Below, piece after piece: positions 1 through 12,385 of a stretch of 64,000 nucleotides of DNA; the stretch's first letter is position 1; the number at the start of each line of letters is the position of its first letter. The stretch is from Serilophus lunatus (Eukaryota > Chordata > Aves > Passeriformes > Eurylaimidae), in NCBI GenBank assembly GCA_013399895.1, contig VXBA01003121.1, positions 1 to 64,000 of the forward strand, given 5' to 3'. The position numbers were made by a program, and so were the translations under genes. The notes below the pieces were generated by a model. The model saw nothing but the letters and a program-made list of their open reading frames with translations. It ran no database searches and was not told where the DNA came from.

Positions 1-299
1 GTTGGAGCTGCCCCTCTGGAGGAGCTGCAGAGCCCCATGAGCTCTGACCTCAGTCTCCTCTTCAGCTGAACATGACAAGTGTCTTCAGTGGTTCCTCCTG
101 TGGCTTCACTTCTAGACCTTTCACCATTTGTTCTCACTTTCCCTCACCTGCTTTGTCCCTCTGGGCTGGTAACAAGCAAAACAGACTCAACAGGTGTATT
201 CACCCCAGATATCCTATTTTCTGAGACAAAGTGGTAGGCAGTGAATGTGTATTTCATGGAATGGATTGAAGTGTGGAGATGTCATGATGAACTTAGTGA

Positions 300-429
300 C
301 ATGGTTTAGATGGTTTAGATGATAGATTAGTGTTAGATAGGTTGTTAAGTTAGGTAAAAGGTTGGACTTGATGATCTCTGTGGTCTTTTCCAACCTCGTT
401 AATTCTGTGTTATTCTGTGTTCTGTGATG
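300..429 (+). mobile_element. CR1 LINE, 3' end fragment
   Basis: The block 'ggacttgatgatctctgtgg', then 'tcttttccaacct' and three repeats of the terminal 'attctgtg' octamer, mark the 3' end of a sense-oriented CR1. Only the last 130 bases or so remain, as is normal for these 5'-truncating elements. The 5' part of the fragment contains a short duplicated 'tggtttagat'. Confidence 0.8.
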
Positions 430-593
430 TCCAAGCAGGCTGGGAAGGAGGCACTTTCTGAACCTAAAGTGTAGGAGTAAGGGGGCTTGACTTCAGCCCT
501 ATATCAGTATCTCAGTACAGCACTTTGTCTTCTTTTATTTTTGACAAAATATGTTTATAGGTGATGACATAATGGCTGCAAATTAGTCACCAT

Positions 594-797
594 ATAGAAT
601 CACATAATGATTTGGGTTGAAAGGGATCTTAAATATGATCTCATTCCAACCCCCTGCCATGGGCAAGAACACCTTCCACTAGACCAGGCTGCTCAAAGCC
701 CCATCCAAGGTGGCCTTGAACGCTTCCAGGGATGGGGCAGCCACAACTTCTCTGGGCACCCTGTGCCAGGGCCTCACCACCCTCTCTCCAGATCAGT
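594..797 (-). mobile_element. CR1 LINE, 3' end fragment, antisense
   Basis: Begins with 'atagaatcacataatgattt' and runs through 'ccagggatggggcagccaca' to 'ctgggcaccctgtgccaggg', the complement of the CR1 3' region. It is head-to-head with the CR1 piece at 300-429, separated by about 165 bases of unrelated sequence. Confidence 0.9.
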
Positions 798-3700
798 CTC
801 TGGATGCTGCTTCATTGATTTCAGTTTAGACCAACACAGGCTTTGCCGTGAATTACTCCCCAGGACCTTGCCAGTTCCTGGAGTTCCAAGGTGTGATCAA
901 GCTGGTCTTGAGGACAAGACCCTTTCCATGTGATTCCTGGCTATTAAACACAACCAATGTTCACTTTCTACATCAAAAGACTGTAGCAAGGGTCACTGCA
1001 CCAGCAGTCACGGAGGGCTTTGAAGATCCAGAGCACTTCCTACATATTTAGCCTTTATTTTTAATCCACAGAATGAAGAGTTTACAATGTCCTTAAAACC
1101 TCTCGATGAAATCAGATGTTTGGAGAACAGAATGTGAGTCTCTCGCTCCTGAGATCACTTTGCAGATGCATAATTTAAAAATGAAAAATGTTACTCACAC
1201 ATTCATCCAGTTCCATTTTTTTTTTTCCTTCCTTTTCCCTGTTGCTGCTCTTATCTATAAATAGCTACTTGAGTGCCTGATCCCAAAGCAGAGCTACAGC
1301 AGCTCTTCTGATTATCAGCGAAGCCTGATCATTTTGTCTGCCAAGAGCTTAAATGTGCTGACTTGAGTTGCAGAAAGACTTGGATGCAGGGAAAATGTCC
1401 TGGCTCTCCCATTTGACACAAAAGACAGATCTCCATACTCCTTGTGCTGGAACTGGGAGTTCTGTGTGAATTCTTTTCTGAGGCTGTTTCGCAGGAAACT
1501 GTCCAGTTCAGCAGAACTCTGCCTCCCAATCAAGGTGGACCTTGATCCCCAAACCAGGGTTATAGATCCCACCTGTAGAAATCAGAAACTACAAAAAAGT
1601 AAATTTCATGTCTTCAGGAAGGTGAAGTTTCCTGTGGAATTTGCCCCAGCTGGCAACAGAAGAAAGATTTGACTGTTAATTTGAGAGACTGAAAAGTGTT
1701 AAGGGCACTAAGCACTGTTCACCAGGAGAGTCTCCTGCAAGAGTGGTGGAAATTATTTCCATCCCTTTGACTCAAGCAACCAAGTCACTGTCAACACCAA
1801 CTGAAAACAAAATAGTCAGGAAATGGGGTGAAAGGAGGGATTTTTGCTGCTGACATCCTTGTTTACAACAGGTTGTTTGTCAAAGGCAGACAGACCTAGA
1901 TGATGTTTTTCCAGTTCTCAGTTGAGTTTTGTTTTGCTCAGTGCCTGCTGCAGTTCACCCTGCAGGAGCCTCCTGCTGTGGGAGAGGGATTATTTTTACT
2001 TCACTCTTTGCCTGCAGGGACTGCTTCTTTCAGCCCCCTTTATTTGCTTTTGCAATAATACAGCTCTGCTTTATTCCTTCTGTGGTTATTTCTTCTAGTC
2101 TTTCTTCTTCCTTCCCTGCTGACAGCACATCAATGCTTGGCCTGGTCATAAACTTGCCAGGATGTTTTTCAGGTCATTTGTATAAGAAGAGATCATTAGC
2201 ACTTTGTGTGCATGGTGGGGAGAAAAAAACCAAAGCAAAATGTTGGGTTTTTTCCTCCTCTCTGAAAACTTTAGAGCGATGATGGAGCAATTTTTATCAT
2301 CATCTTCATTATTATTATTTTTTTTGCTGTTGTTACCATTATTATTATATTGCTTCAGAAATAGAGCAGTCAAGCCTGATGCTGGTGAAAAAAACCCTCA
2401 GTTTGCAAAATGACTTCAAAGCCCAAATGCTCTGCAGCCAAAATCCTGTGTATGGTTGTGTCCATGTGTGTCCAGCTGGGACAATGACCAGGTGGAAGAG
2501 CTGCCAAGGGCCATTGCTGTAAATATATAGCAGAAGGCTCTGGGTAAAAAGCAGCAGCAGCAATAATAACAATTCCTGTGAGATACTGGGGAATTCTTAG
2601 TCAAAACAGGTGAATTTGAAAGAGAAAGCTGCCCATGGAGGCTGAACTTTTCATGAATCTGAGGGTTTCCAGCAGGAGCTGCTTTGCTCCTATTGCACTG
2701 CACTCCATGACAATGCCAACACGGACTAACACTCCTCACCAATTGGTGCCTCATCCACTTTTACACCCATTGCTGGTTATCCAAGGTTTGTTTTCCAGCC
2801 ACTGTGGCTTAAAGAAACTTCCAAGATACCAAACTATTTTTCTCAGTCTCACAGCCTGCCTTTGAAGCTTTCTTCTAGAGGTGAACAGTGCTATCGAAGC
2901 ACTAGATTGTCTTATCTTGCGGATTTTACTTTGATAAAAGAGACCCTTTTCTCTCTGTGTTCTCTCGGCATTTCCAGCAGTAATTCCCCTCCTGCCAGCC
3001 CTGGAGCAGAGACAAACCAGCAGCTGGGTGGTGTGTGCTTAATATTTTCATCCTCAGTCTGTTTCATGTACACAAATAAGCTGGGAAGAAAACATGGTAA
3101 ATTGATTTTATTTATCAGATAGAAAAACAAGGAGTCGAGGGATAAGAGGAATGTGAGGGGGTTTTATTGAAAACAATTGCAAGTTCTGCTTTGCTTGCAT
3201 GATATTTATTATCAGCACTATCAGAGCTCTGTCATCAAATGCCACTGGCTTCAAAGCCATATGCTGTTTCCAACAACTGAGAAATAAAAGTCATTTTTAT
3301 AACTGGACACTGTTGCCTGTTTGCAGCTGTATGGATATGTGAGTCCTGAGTTTAACATCTGCCTCTAGTTAACCCTTACTGTCCTTGCTGAGTGCAGGTG
3401 TAATTCAAGGTGGAAATAAACAGTGGCAGTGCCTCATTTGAGGTCTGATAACTTTTCATACTTCCTGTATCTGTGTACAAAGTCACTGACCTCTTCATCA
3501 GCATGGGCTGGAGCTGTGTAGGGTCACTTCAGGGTCATATCCTGACCTCAGTCAAGTTGGAGAGAGAAATAAGTGTTCTGATCTTTGCAAAGTGCCCTGT
3601 TGGTACTTCTGCACCTCTTCTGATCACTGCAGGGTATATTTGTGGAGAAAATGTGTTTATTAGGTGTATTTGTGTGATTTTTCCACCATCAAGTCTTAAG

Positions 3701-6700
3701 AAGAATTTCTTAATTCTTAAGAATTCTTAAGCAAGAAGTATTCTTGCGCTCCAGCTTCTGTCAATGCAGAAGGAAGGAGAGTTTATGGAAATAACAGGTT
3801 CTTCAGCCTCCAAATGATTTGACTAAAAAAGGTAAGGAAAACAGCACTTTTACTAAAATATTACTCTTTCCACTCTCCACATGATTACACAGACTTTTAC
3901 ACTTGCAACAGAAAGATGGATCATGACCAGCTTTTGGAATAAAAGAGTAGAAATATTTCATTCATCTGACTTGCTCCAAGTTCTGCTGAGCCAACAGAAC
4001 TAGGGAGGAGCACATTGGGAGGTCCAGGTGCTGCTTTTTTCCTCCTGTCCCGCACAGACTGATTAATTTTTGGCACTGTTTATGAAATCAGAAATGAAAT
4101 AGCAATGTTTTAAGGGTTGTTCCTGGCCAGAAAGTCCTCAGTAGCCTTAAACCTGTAGCTGCTAAATAGAAATTTCTCTGGATCTTACCTGATGGTTGAA
4201 GGTCTTAATAAAACTAGTCATTTCTGTTTGTATTATTATATCCTGCATGCACATTTTCCATCATAAAATTATGCCAAAATTTTGCTGTGACTGAAATCTG
4301 TCTCTGATTTTGTTTTTGTTGTTGCAGGGCTTGTTCCAAATCCCAGTAAACCAATGGAACTTCAAGCTGGGAACCACATATCTGGAAGCACAGCAGACCC
4401 AGGTAGTTAATTACTCTGGATAATGCTGGATAATGAGGAGGGGCAGCCATTTTAAACATAACCTGTTTATTCCAGCATGGATGGCCACATTTAAGAATCT
4501 TGGAGGGAAATACACTGGAAGCTGCTAAGCTGAGTTGAGTATATCTCTTGTTATTAACACTGAAGAGTAAAGAGTTTCACTGTGCTGCAGCATGTAAAAT
4601 TCATCTCTAGATACAAGATGCTTCCAGCCAGAATCCCATCTTCCATGTCAAGAAAGCATCATTGCAAGGAGAATACACTGGATGTTCAAGCTAAAAAAGA
4701 GGCAGAAAACAATCCCTTGGAATAAAGTTTGTTATTCCTGCTGTGTTTTTATCTCTTCTTGCAGATCCTTCTGTGACATTAAATTGATGGGGTGTATTTT
4801 ATTTAGATTACTGACCATGTCTTTCTATAGAGGCCACATCTCTACCAGTAAACAGTGTCAGGGAACATTCTCAGCTGCCATAAGTTTGTCTCCTGTTCGT
4901 TGGAACTTTTAGAGCAGAGTCTCTAAAATAGTTTTAGTCTCAGACAGATAAGACTCTCCAAAATCTCATAGTCTCTGATAAATAGTTTGCATGTGGCTGA
5001 ATTGGCAGATAGTCTGAGAGTTCAGTAGTTTGGATGTGGTTGTTCCTTGCCTTTTGGCCCTGGTGCCAAAGAATGGTCCTGGACACTTGGAATTTATCAG
5101 CAGGGATGGAGCAAGTGTTTTGCATATACGTATGTTCACCTTCTGGAGACAGGGCAGCATGATTGTTAACTTTAAATCCCACTTTTGAAACCCAATACTG
5201 CTACAATATTGGAACATTGTTTTGCTAATGTGTAGAACTGCTCTTGCCATTTGGATCCATATATGCAGATGAGAATTTCTTTGTTAATCAAGGGGGCTTG
5301 AATTTAATATTGGCTCAGCTTCTCTGGCTTGTCCATTTGCATAATCCAGTCCATTTTGGTACAAAACAAGCTGCATGCCTCGATAGAAAAGGTTCCCTGT
5401 GGAGCAGAGCAGTGAGGAATCTGTGGTAGGAGTTGTCTTCCTGCACAATGCCCAAATCTTCCTTTCCCACCAGAGCAAAAAACCCCTTCATGCATTTGGG
5501 TTTTTTAGAGAACAGCACCTGGTTAATGCAACCTTGAGCTCTTTGGTTGACCAGAGAAAAATACAGAGGGAAATCTCTACTTCTCACTTAGATATATTTC
5601 ACTTCTTCTCTCTCCCACAGTCTGCTGGTGCTCTGGGTTTTTTAGAGCTGATGCTCTTTTTGACTGCAGTGCATGTGAAGACGTGCCCAAATCCTCACAG
5701 GATCAAGCCCTTAGCGTGGGAACTTGGGCAACACACTTGATCTTCTGTGTTTGGCCAGCTGGGATCAAACTGATGCCTCCTGCATGGATCTTAAAAACAT
5801 GGGTCATACCTGAGTTTGCTGGACAGCTTTTTCATGTAGACTGAGAACGAAAGGGTATTCAGGGGATTATAACACTTGTTTGCAAACCTAGAGCAAACCT
5901 ATCATTCAAAAGTCTGTGGGTTTAACATTAATTACTGAAGAATAATGAGTAAGCAGCAAACAAGAGACAGCCCCATTACTTAGACAGAAATAATCTGTTG
6001 GCAATACAAAGTGGATTTGGGAGCAGCACCATAAATATACTGGACCAGGTTATTGAATTAGAGATGGTTCTTTACAGAACAATGCAGAGGGATGAATACT
6101 GAATGGTCCTGTTTACAGTACTCCCTCGGGAAGTTTATGACTCATTTTCCAGTGAAGTGGATTGTTCTGACACTTAGAACAACACAAATCTTAATTATGG
6201 ATTGCTAATTGGGGATGTTTCACTTTAGGTAAAGATAATAAGACAATTCAGAGCAGAGGGATTAGCATTCTTCAAGAGGTTCAGTCATCTTGTTTTCGTG
6301 ACTCTTCAGCCCCCTTTCCCATTTCTCTATTACAGGGAAGGAGATGGGAGTTCTCTCTCTCTGCCTACCTTTCACTTCTCCGGACTAAGTGTAATAAATT
6401 TCCTGATCTATACTGACACTTATTCTCAATTTAATCTTTGCAAACCATTAAAATCTCTTGGTGAATTTTGTACAAGGTATGTCCCATTCCACCCAATTTT
6501 ACCAAACACCAGATAAGCTTCTAGACTAGACTGGTGAACTCCTGTTGAAGTCTTAATTAGGAGTGAACTGTCCCTTGGAGTTCCCTGTCCACATTGCCTC
6601 TGGGGAAACCAAAGATCACCAGTTATGAAGTTAATTGGATTTTAAAGAAAGATAAATCCCACCTGGGTATGTTCTGTGGGGGAGAATTGCTGGCTTGCCT

Positions 6701-6974
6701 TCCTTGCACTTTGTTAGGATGGCCCAGGCTTCACCTCTCCAAAATATCCAAGGATCAGTCTGATCTCCAGAGGCAGTGCTCTGCAAATGAAGGCTTTATG
6801 TTCAGCCCTTTTCAAAACTAGGTGTGTGATGTACTGAATTCCACTTTTCAGTCTATGTCCCTGGCATGTGACCCCAAATGTGTGCTCTACAAGTAATGAG
6901 ACCATAAACCCAAGGATTTTTGGCCTTAATCTCTCTCTGTTCTCTCCATATACAGTTGTCAGAGAGCTAAATTG
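798..6974. other. Non-coding, no gene recognised
   Basis: AT-rich single-copy-looking sequence. Reading frames here are all under 120 codons, without family resemblance. A 14-base perfect palindrome (aattcttaagaatt, 3712-3725) and a short T run near 1218 are the only structures noted. Confidence 0.7.
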
Positions 6975-7490
6975 GAGTTTGTCAGGGCAGGGATTGTCCC
7001 CTGGGATGTCCCTGCTGGGGAACCTCCAGGGCTGTGTCCAGGGCTGGGAACCCTGGAATGGACCCTGAGGGGCTGGAGGGTGTGCAGGGCAGGGCAGGGA
7101 GCTGGGCAGGGGCTGGGGGAGCTGGGGGGGCTCATCCTGGAGCAAAGGAGGCTCAGGGGGCCCCTGGAATTCTCTGCAATCCCTGCCAGGAGGGGGGAGC
7201 CGGGGGGGGTCGGGCTCTGCTCCCAGGGAACAAGGGCCAGGAGGAGAGGGAACGGCCTCAGGCTGGGCCAGGGCAGGGGCAGGGGGCACAGGAGGAGGAA
7301 TTTGTGACTGGCAAGGGGGGTCAGGGTGGGCAGGGGCTGCCCAGGGAGGGGGGCAGTGCCCAGCCCTGGAGGTATTTAAAAACTGTGTAGGTGTGGCGCT
7401 TGGGAACATGGGTTGGAGGTGGACTTGGCAATGCTGTGTTGGACTCGATGATCTTTAAGGTCTTTTCCAACCTAAATGATTCAACAGTCT
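6975..7490 (+). mobile_element. CR1 LINE fragment, GC-rich
   Basis: The sense-oriented copy starts in the 'gggcagggattgtcccctgg' region and ends with 'tcttttccaacctaaatgat'. The internal 7070-7360 part is very G-rich on the + strand, which produces long overlapping frames on both strands that have no coding merit. The part after about 7370 ('ggaggtatttaaaaactgtg') looks like another CR1 subfamily, so this may be two joined or nested copies. Confidence 0.9.
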
Positions 7491-9611
7491 TTCTGTTGTG
7501 AGCTACAAACTGCTGCCCTCTGTGCTGACAAGTCTGCTAACTAATTTTTATGCTTCAGTTTAGCAATCTCTCCTGTTTGCAGGTGATGTACCTCACATAA
7601 AATAAGTTTTTCCAGTCCTAAAATCATGAGATGCAACCAGGAGTTGGTCTAGGGGGGATTTAGGATGCTTGGAACACATAGGGAGGAGCAGCCAGAATGT
7701 CTGATTTTTTTCCTCCTCATTTATCTCACCCTGGCTGAGGCCCTTATTAAGAGGAATTAGCACAGTGAGTAAGAGGTCAGCCTGCTGCTGAACTGCTCCT
7801 TGGAGGGAAGGGTTGTTCTGGCTGTGGAGATCCCTGGCAGTTCAGAGGTTTCTGGTCTCTGGTAGTTGAAACCCTTCATCTAGAAAAAAAAGGGATGGAA
7901 ATATGACATCTCAATGCTTTCCATTTTCACTAATCTGTGAAAAAACATAGCTCTTACTAAGGAATTTCAGCAGTTTTATTCCAGGCCATAATCTGAAGCT
8001 ATGATGGAGCAAAAAAAATGACTATTTTTCAACTGTCTATAAGAATTATCAGTCTATGAAAGTACCGCTGAACAGTAAATTACAGTGATTCCTTTCTGGC
8101 AATGAAAGCTTGAATTCTTTATTTGTTTATTTTTTAATATCCAATATACTCAACTTCCATAAGAAGTCATGCCTGTACTGACTGGGATATTGATTTCTAA
8201 AAACAGATTATTTAATGTTTGTCTTTAAGATCAAAAAATTACTGCACAGCAGCCCAGTTCTCACTGTAGAATTACCTGGTTAAAGCAGCATTTAAAGTAA
8301 TGAATCATCCCACTGTTTCCCTGGTTTTCCAATGAATTATTTGCACTTCTTCAGACAATGGAGGAGATTAAGTGGAAACCTTAAGTAATGAGTATTATCC
8401 GTTGCCTCTGTGACTAAAGCTGGAATTATCTCCCTGAGTTTTTGCTATCGAGGCTGTGATTTAGCAAGTCATTTAAGCATGTTTCTATCATTTAAATATG
8501 CAAGGAAGAATTAGTTTTCTGACTGAAGTCCTCACTAATTTGGGGCTCCATACAAGAGGGACTATTGAAGAACTCTAACAAATTTTCATCAAAGAAAACC
8601 AAAGTATTATTTTAATTTCCATTTATATATATATAATAGTGGAAGGATGACAAAATGAAGATGTCTCTTCAACATCCAGGGAAATCATAGATTGTACATC
8701 ATTCACATGCAATTGTTTCTAAACAGCTGGAAGAAAGTCAGCTGCAGATCTTGAAACAGTGACATGAAATCCAGACATAAACTGTGAGAAAACACTGGTA
8801 TGGAGATTACAACTTCAAAATTTTGAAGCAAAAAACAAGGGAATAAATTCTAAACAGGTGTTCAGCACATTAAAAAAAGTGCATTTGATAAATTCTTAAC
8901 TGAGTGAAAGTAACTTCCCTGTTGGAGGGGAATGTTTTGCTGAATCCAGAAACTATTCTTAGCATAGAAGTGACAGTTCACTGAGTAACAGAGCAATCAC
9001 TTTTCCTTGTCTGCAGGCAGTAAACAAAGGAAACACACATGAAGCTGTGACCCTGGCTCTAAAACCTCGTCCCTGTCCCCATATCAGCAATCTGCCCTTT
9101 ATGGACCACAGGAAGCAGGAACATTTGTTAAAGAGATTTGCACTTTACTCAGAACATACGACTGCCAGACATGCTCTGGGATAAGTCAGATTCACAGAAC
9201 ATCCAGAAGATGGCATAGATGTAGCAAGCCTGGTGTGGGAAGCCTTTAATTGCCATTACAGAAGGAGAGAGAAGAAATAAAGAAAGGGAAACTTCAAAAA
9301 ATCCTTACTGGACTTCTCCTGGAAATATCTATAGACAGAGAAAAGAGGTGGAGTAAACAGTTTGTGAGGAAAAGTGTGACTTGCAGGGCTATGGGCAGTG
9401 AGAGGGAGGGGATGGAGCCTCTAACAAAGGCTGGAGACTACAGAAAGTGAGAAGCAGCAGCTTGGTGGGAGAGGCTGCAAGGGGTGGATGGGGCTGAATC
9501 AAAGTTTAAGATGCTTGCAAGGAAAACACTGTGTAGGGAGGCCCACTTTCCTGACAATAACATCTGATGGACACACCTTTGAAAGGGAAGGCCATTCCTC
9601 TGGATGTTATT
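7491..9611. other. Non-coding, no gene recognised
   Basis: AT-rich sequence with a short (TA)n at about 8625-8636. I see no repeat family or coding signal before the RTE fragment begins. Confidence 0.7.
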
Positions 9612-9623
9612 CAGGTGTTATGA

Positions 9624-10410
9624 ATGCTTTTTGCTGATGATGCCGCTCTCTTTGCTCACACAGAAGCAGCTCTGCAGTGCTTAACATCCTGTTTTGCAGA
9701 GGCTGCTGAGCTTTTTGGGCTGAAAGTCAGGTTGAAGAAGACAGAAGTTCTTTGCCAACCTGCACCTCAGGAAGTCTTCCATCATCCCCACATCACCATA
9801 GGCAAATCAGAGCTTAAGTCAGTCCAGCAGTTTAACTATCTAGGAAGTATCATTTCCTCGGATGGTAAGATTGACAAAGGGATAGACAACAGGTCAGCAA
9901 AGGCATCCAGAACCTTTGGACACTCCATAAAAGAGTCTGGTGCAATAAACACCTGAAGAAAAGTATGAAGATTAGTGTCTACAGTGCCATTGTACTGTCT
10001 ACTCTTTCATATGAGTCTGAATCATGGGTCATCTACCACCACCACCTGTGACTCCTTGAACGCTTCCATCAGCGCTGCCTCTGTACAATCCTAAACATCC
10101 ACTGGACTGACTATGTGACTATNCCCTGAAACAACATCTCAGTGTTGGTCATATTGACTGCCATCCACTCTGGCCTCCATTCAAGAGACATGGAGACACA
10201 CCATCCATAGTGCTGCTGCCTCCTTTGAGAACACATGTAGAATCAGTCTCAAGGAGAAAAGACAACACTCGTCACTACCACCTAAGGAGACTTTCCACTG
10301 TGCCTTTTGCAACCAGACTTGCCTGTCCCGCATCGGCCTTTTTAGCCATCAGCATGCTTGCAGCAAGCGTGGGGAGAGCTCTGCCCATATCTTCGTTCGG
10401 GAAGCCTAGA
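9624..10410 (+). pseudogene. Truncated RTE-clade LINE: reverse transcriptase C-terminal half and Cys/His tail
   Basis: The frame at 9624-9956 carries the reverse transcriptase active-site block FADDAALFAHTE, followed by GLKVRLKKTEVL and the thumb-region motif YLGSIISSDGKIDKGIDNR. These are characteristic of RTE-type LINEs, not CR1. The reading then continues in another frame (NKHLKKSMKISVYSAIVL, from about 9946) after a one-base loss near 9925-9935, with an in-frame TGA that looks like a decayed CGA. A later block at 10301-10363 encodes CAFCNQTCLSRIGLFSHQHAC, the Cys/His cluster found near the end of such ORFs. Between them, near the ambiguous base at 10123, part of the domain seems deleted. 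The copy is 5'-truncated right at the FADD block and is inactive. The avian family AviRTE is the likely parent by recollection; a database search would decide. Confidence 0.85.
10123..10123. other. Ambiguous base (N)
   Basis: This is the only undetermined base I noticed in the window. It lies inside the RTE fragment, at the place where the encoded domain appears to lose a segment, so the local sequence may be unreliable. Confidence 0.95.
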
Positions 10411-10413
10411 CAC

Positions 10414-10424
10414 GATGATGATGT

Positions 10425-10458
<34 letters not shown>
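10414..10458 (+). repeat. (GAT)n microsatellite, probable 3' tail of the RTE element
   Basis: Fifteen GAT-type triplets with one interruption (GTT at 10423-10425) begin a few bases after the stop that closes the RTE frame. RTE LINEs commonly end in short simple repeats in place of poly(A), so this is best read as the element's own tail. It creates artefactual poly-Asp and poly-Ser frames on the two strands. Confidence 0.8.
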
Positions 10459-10459
<1 letters not shown>

Positions 10460-11637
10460 GTAGTAGTGGTTTCATTAGGTGTTAATAATGGGTATTATTA
10501 AATTACATTGGTATTACTAAGTGCTGTTATCTACTCTGCGTTGATGAGGAGGTGGAACACGGTGTTTCTAGTCTCCATTATTCACAGAAACAATTTAAAA
10601 AAAATCTTATTGACACCTCTGATATTTTTATCAATGCAGAACTAACACAGAGGCAGATTGAAAAGTCTCTGACTGAAAGAGCTTTGAGCATAAAGTTTAA
10701 TTATAGACAGTATACTACTATAATTCTGTAACCTGGGACTTGTCACACTCTGTTTTGTCGTTGTGTCCAAATTGTGACCAAAAACCACTCAGATTTCCTG
10801 AACTCCTGCAAAGTTGGTAGTTCCATTGGTATATTTGCTCTCACATAAGGAGGAAACTCATGGCATGATTAGGGTGGGAAGGATCTGAAATCCAAAATTT
10901 AGGGAAATTCTGCTTGTTGCAACGTGGTCCTTTGGGTGGTTCTTGCACTGATGAGAATGATCCCTTGGATCCATCTCAGACAAAGATCTGTGAGGACACA
11001 TCAAGAACCAAATATTGTGAGGGCCACAGCAATTATTAATGTGGTTGAATGATAACTCATCCTTATGAAAATCATGATATCATCATGTGAAAGGTGCTGT
11101 TTTTTCAAATCTTACATCATCTTTTGTAGGGGGTCAGGGCTGGACACAGAGATTTTCCCCACAGAATATTTCCTCACAGAAACAGGATGTTAATAGAACA
11201 TTACCAACCCGGTACATGGTGTCAAAGAGACTTAGTCCTCAATCTTTGATATGACCTATAGCACTTTCTGTGGAAAATAATTAAAAATACTGCTTGATGG
11301 AAGAGGTGCCAGTACAGCTGAAGGTGAAAAGCCACAATTTCTGTGAAGAATTAAAAAAAAAAAATAAAGAAAATAAGAAAGCAGTCAGGTCAGTTTCTTC
11401 TGTTTTATTCACAAACTTACCATTTCAAAATAATAATTCCTGCTTGTTGACTTCAACATCACCTTAAAACACAGCAGTTGGAGTATCTTCTAAAAATCAC
11501 AGTACCATTTTCAAGGAAGGATACCAGTGTCAGGCTCCCCTTCCCAAATCAAACTGTCCTGCTCCATCATGAATACTGAAGCTTTCAGTATGGGATCAGT
11601 GTATTTGTTAAGGATTCTGCTTGTTGTTACTGAACAC

Positions 11638-11693
11638 GGGGCTTGGAACTGGATGGTCTTTAAGGTCCCTTCTAACCCAAACCATTCTATGAA
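11638..11693 (+). mobile_element. CR1 LINE, very short 3' end
   Basis: Only the terminal 'ggatggtctttaaggtccct' and 'aacccaaaccattctatgaa' block remains, about 56 bases. It is too short for subfamily assignment. Confidence 0.75.
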
Positions 11694-12213
11694 CAGGTTA
11701 TAGATTGTGAGTTGATAATAAAGAATTTGATATCATTATGGTTGCCAAACCTGTTTCTAAACTCAGGAGGCATAAATGCAGTGTTTGTTTCATGGAAGAG
11801 GAGACAAATTTCCACTTCTTTATCCAAATGGCCGAGAGTTGGCAGTTGTAGAGATATTTAACTACCAGTTTTGAAAAAATTCCTTTTAATTCTGAGATTA
11901 CATTGTACTTTTTGGGTTTTTGTTGCTTTGTCCATAATTCTTATGTATAAAAGAATCTTCAGTTCATTATCTTGGAGCAAGAAGAAAACTAAATGCCAAT
12001 GAGTTAGTTTAAAAACATGATTATAAAATAAAAGTTAATTAATGGCCATGTTCCAGAAAAATCATACAATTCCTTCCATGTAAATGTATCTGATCTTATA
12101 AACATCTCGGGCTTATATAAAACATTCCCTGGCATGTTCTGGCTTAGAGCAATTGCTGCATGTTCACTTTGGTGTTCACAGCTTGAATGACTGGGGGGAG
12201 TACAGTCCCCTCT

Positions 12214-12385
12214 TATAGAATCATGGAATGGTTTGGGTTGGAAGGGACCTCAAAGATCATCAAATTCCACCCCCTGCCCTGGGCAGGGACACCTCCCACT
12301 GTCCCAGGTGGCTCCAACCTGGCCTTGGACACTCCCAGGGATGGGGCAGCCACAGCTTCTCTGGGCACCCTGTGCCAGTGCCAAT
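12214..12385 (-). mobile_element. CR1 LINE, 3' end fragment, antisense
   Basis: Opens with 'tatagaatcatggaatggtt' and reads into the low-divergence 'ctgccctgggcagggacacc' and 'ggatggggcagccacagctt' blocks. Relative to the copy at 594 it is closer to the family consensus as I recall it, so it is probably younger. Confidence 0.92.

Noticed and set aside
6714..7409. 231-codon proline-rich frame on the minus strand
   Set aside because: It is the complement of a G-rich CR1 copy; the composition explains both the length and the proline content.
10210..10485. Acidic (poly-Asp) protein and its poly-Ser counterpart
   Set aside because: Both come from the (GAT)n tail of the RTE fragment, and the frame before it is not the element's own.
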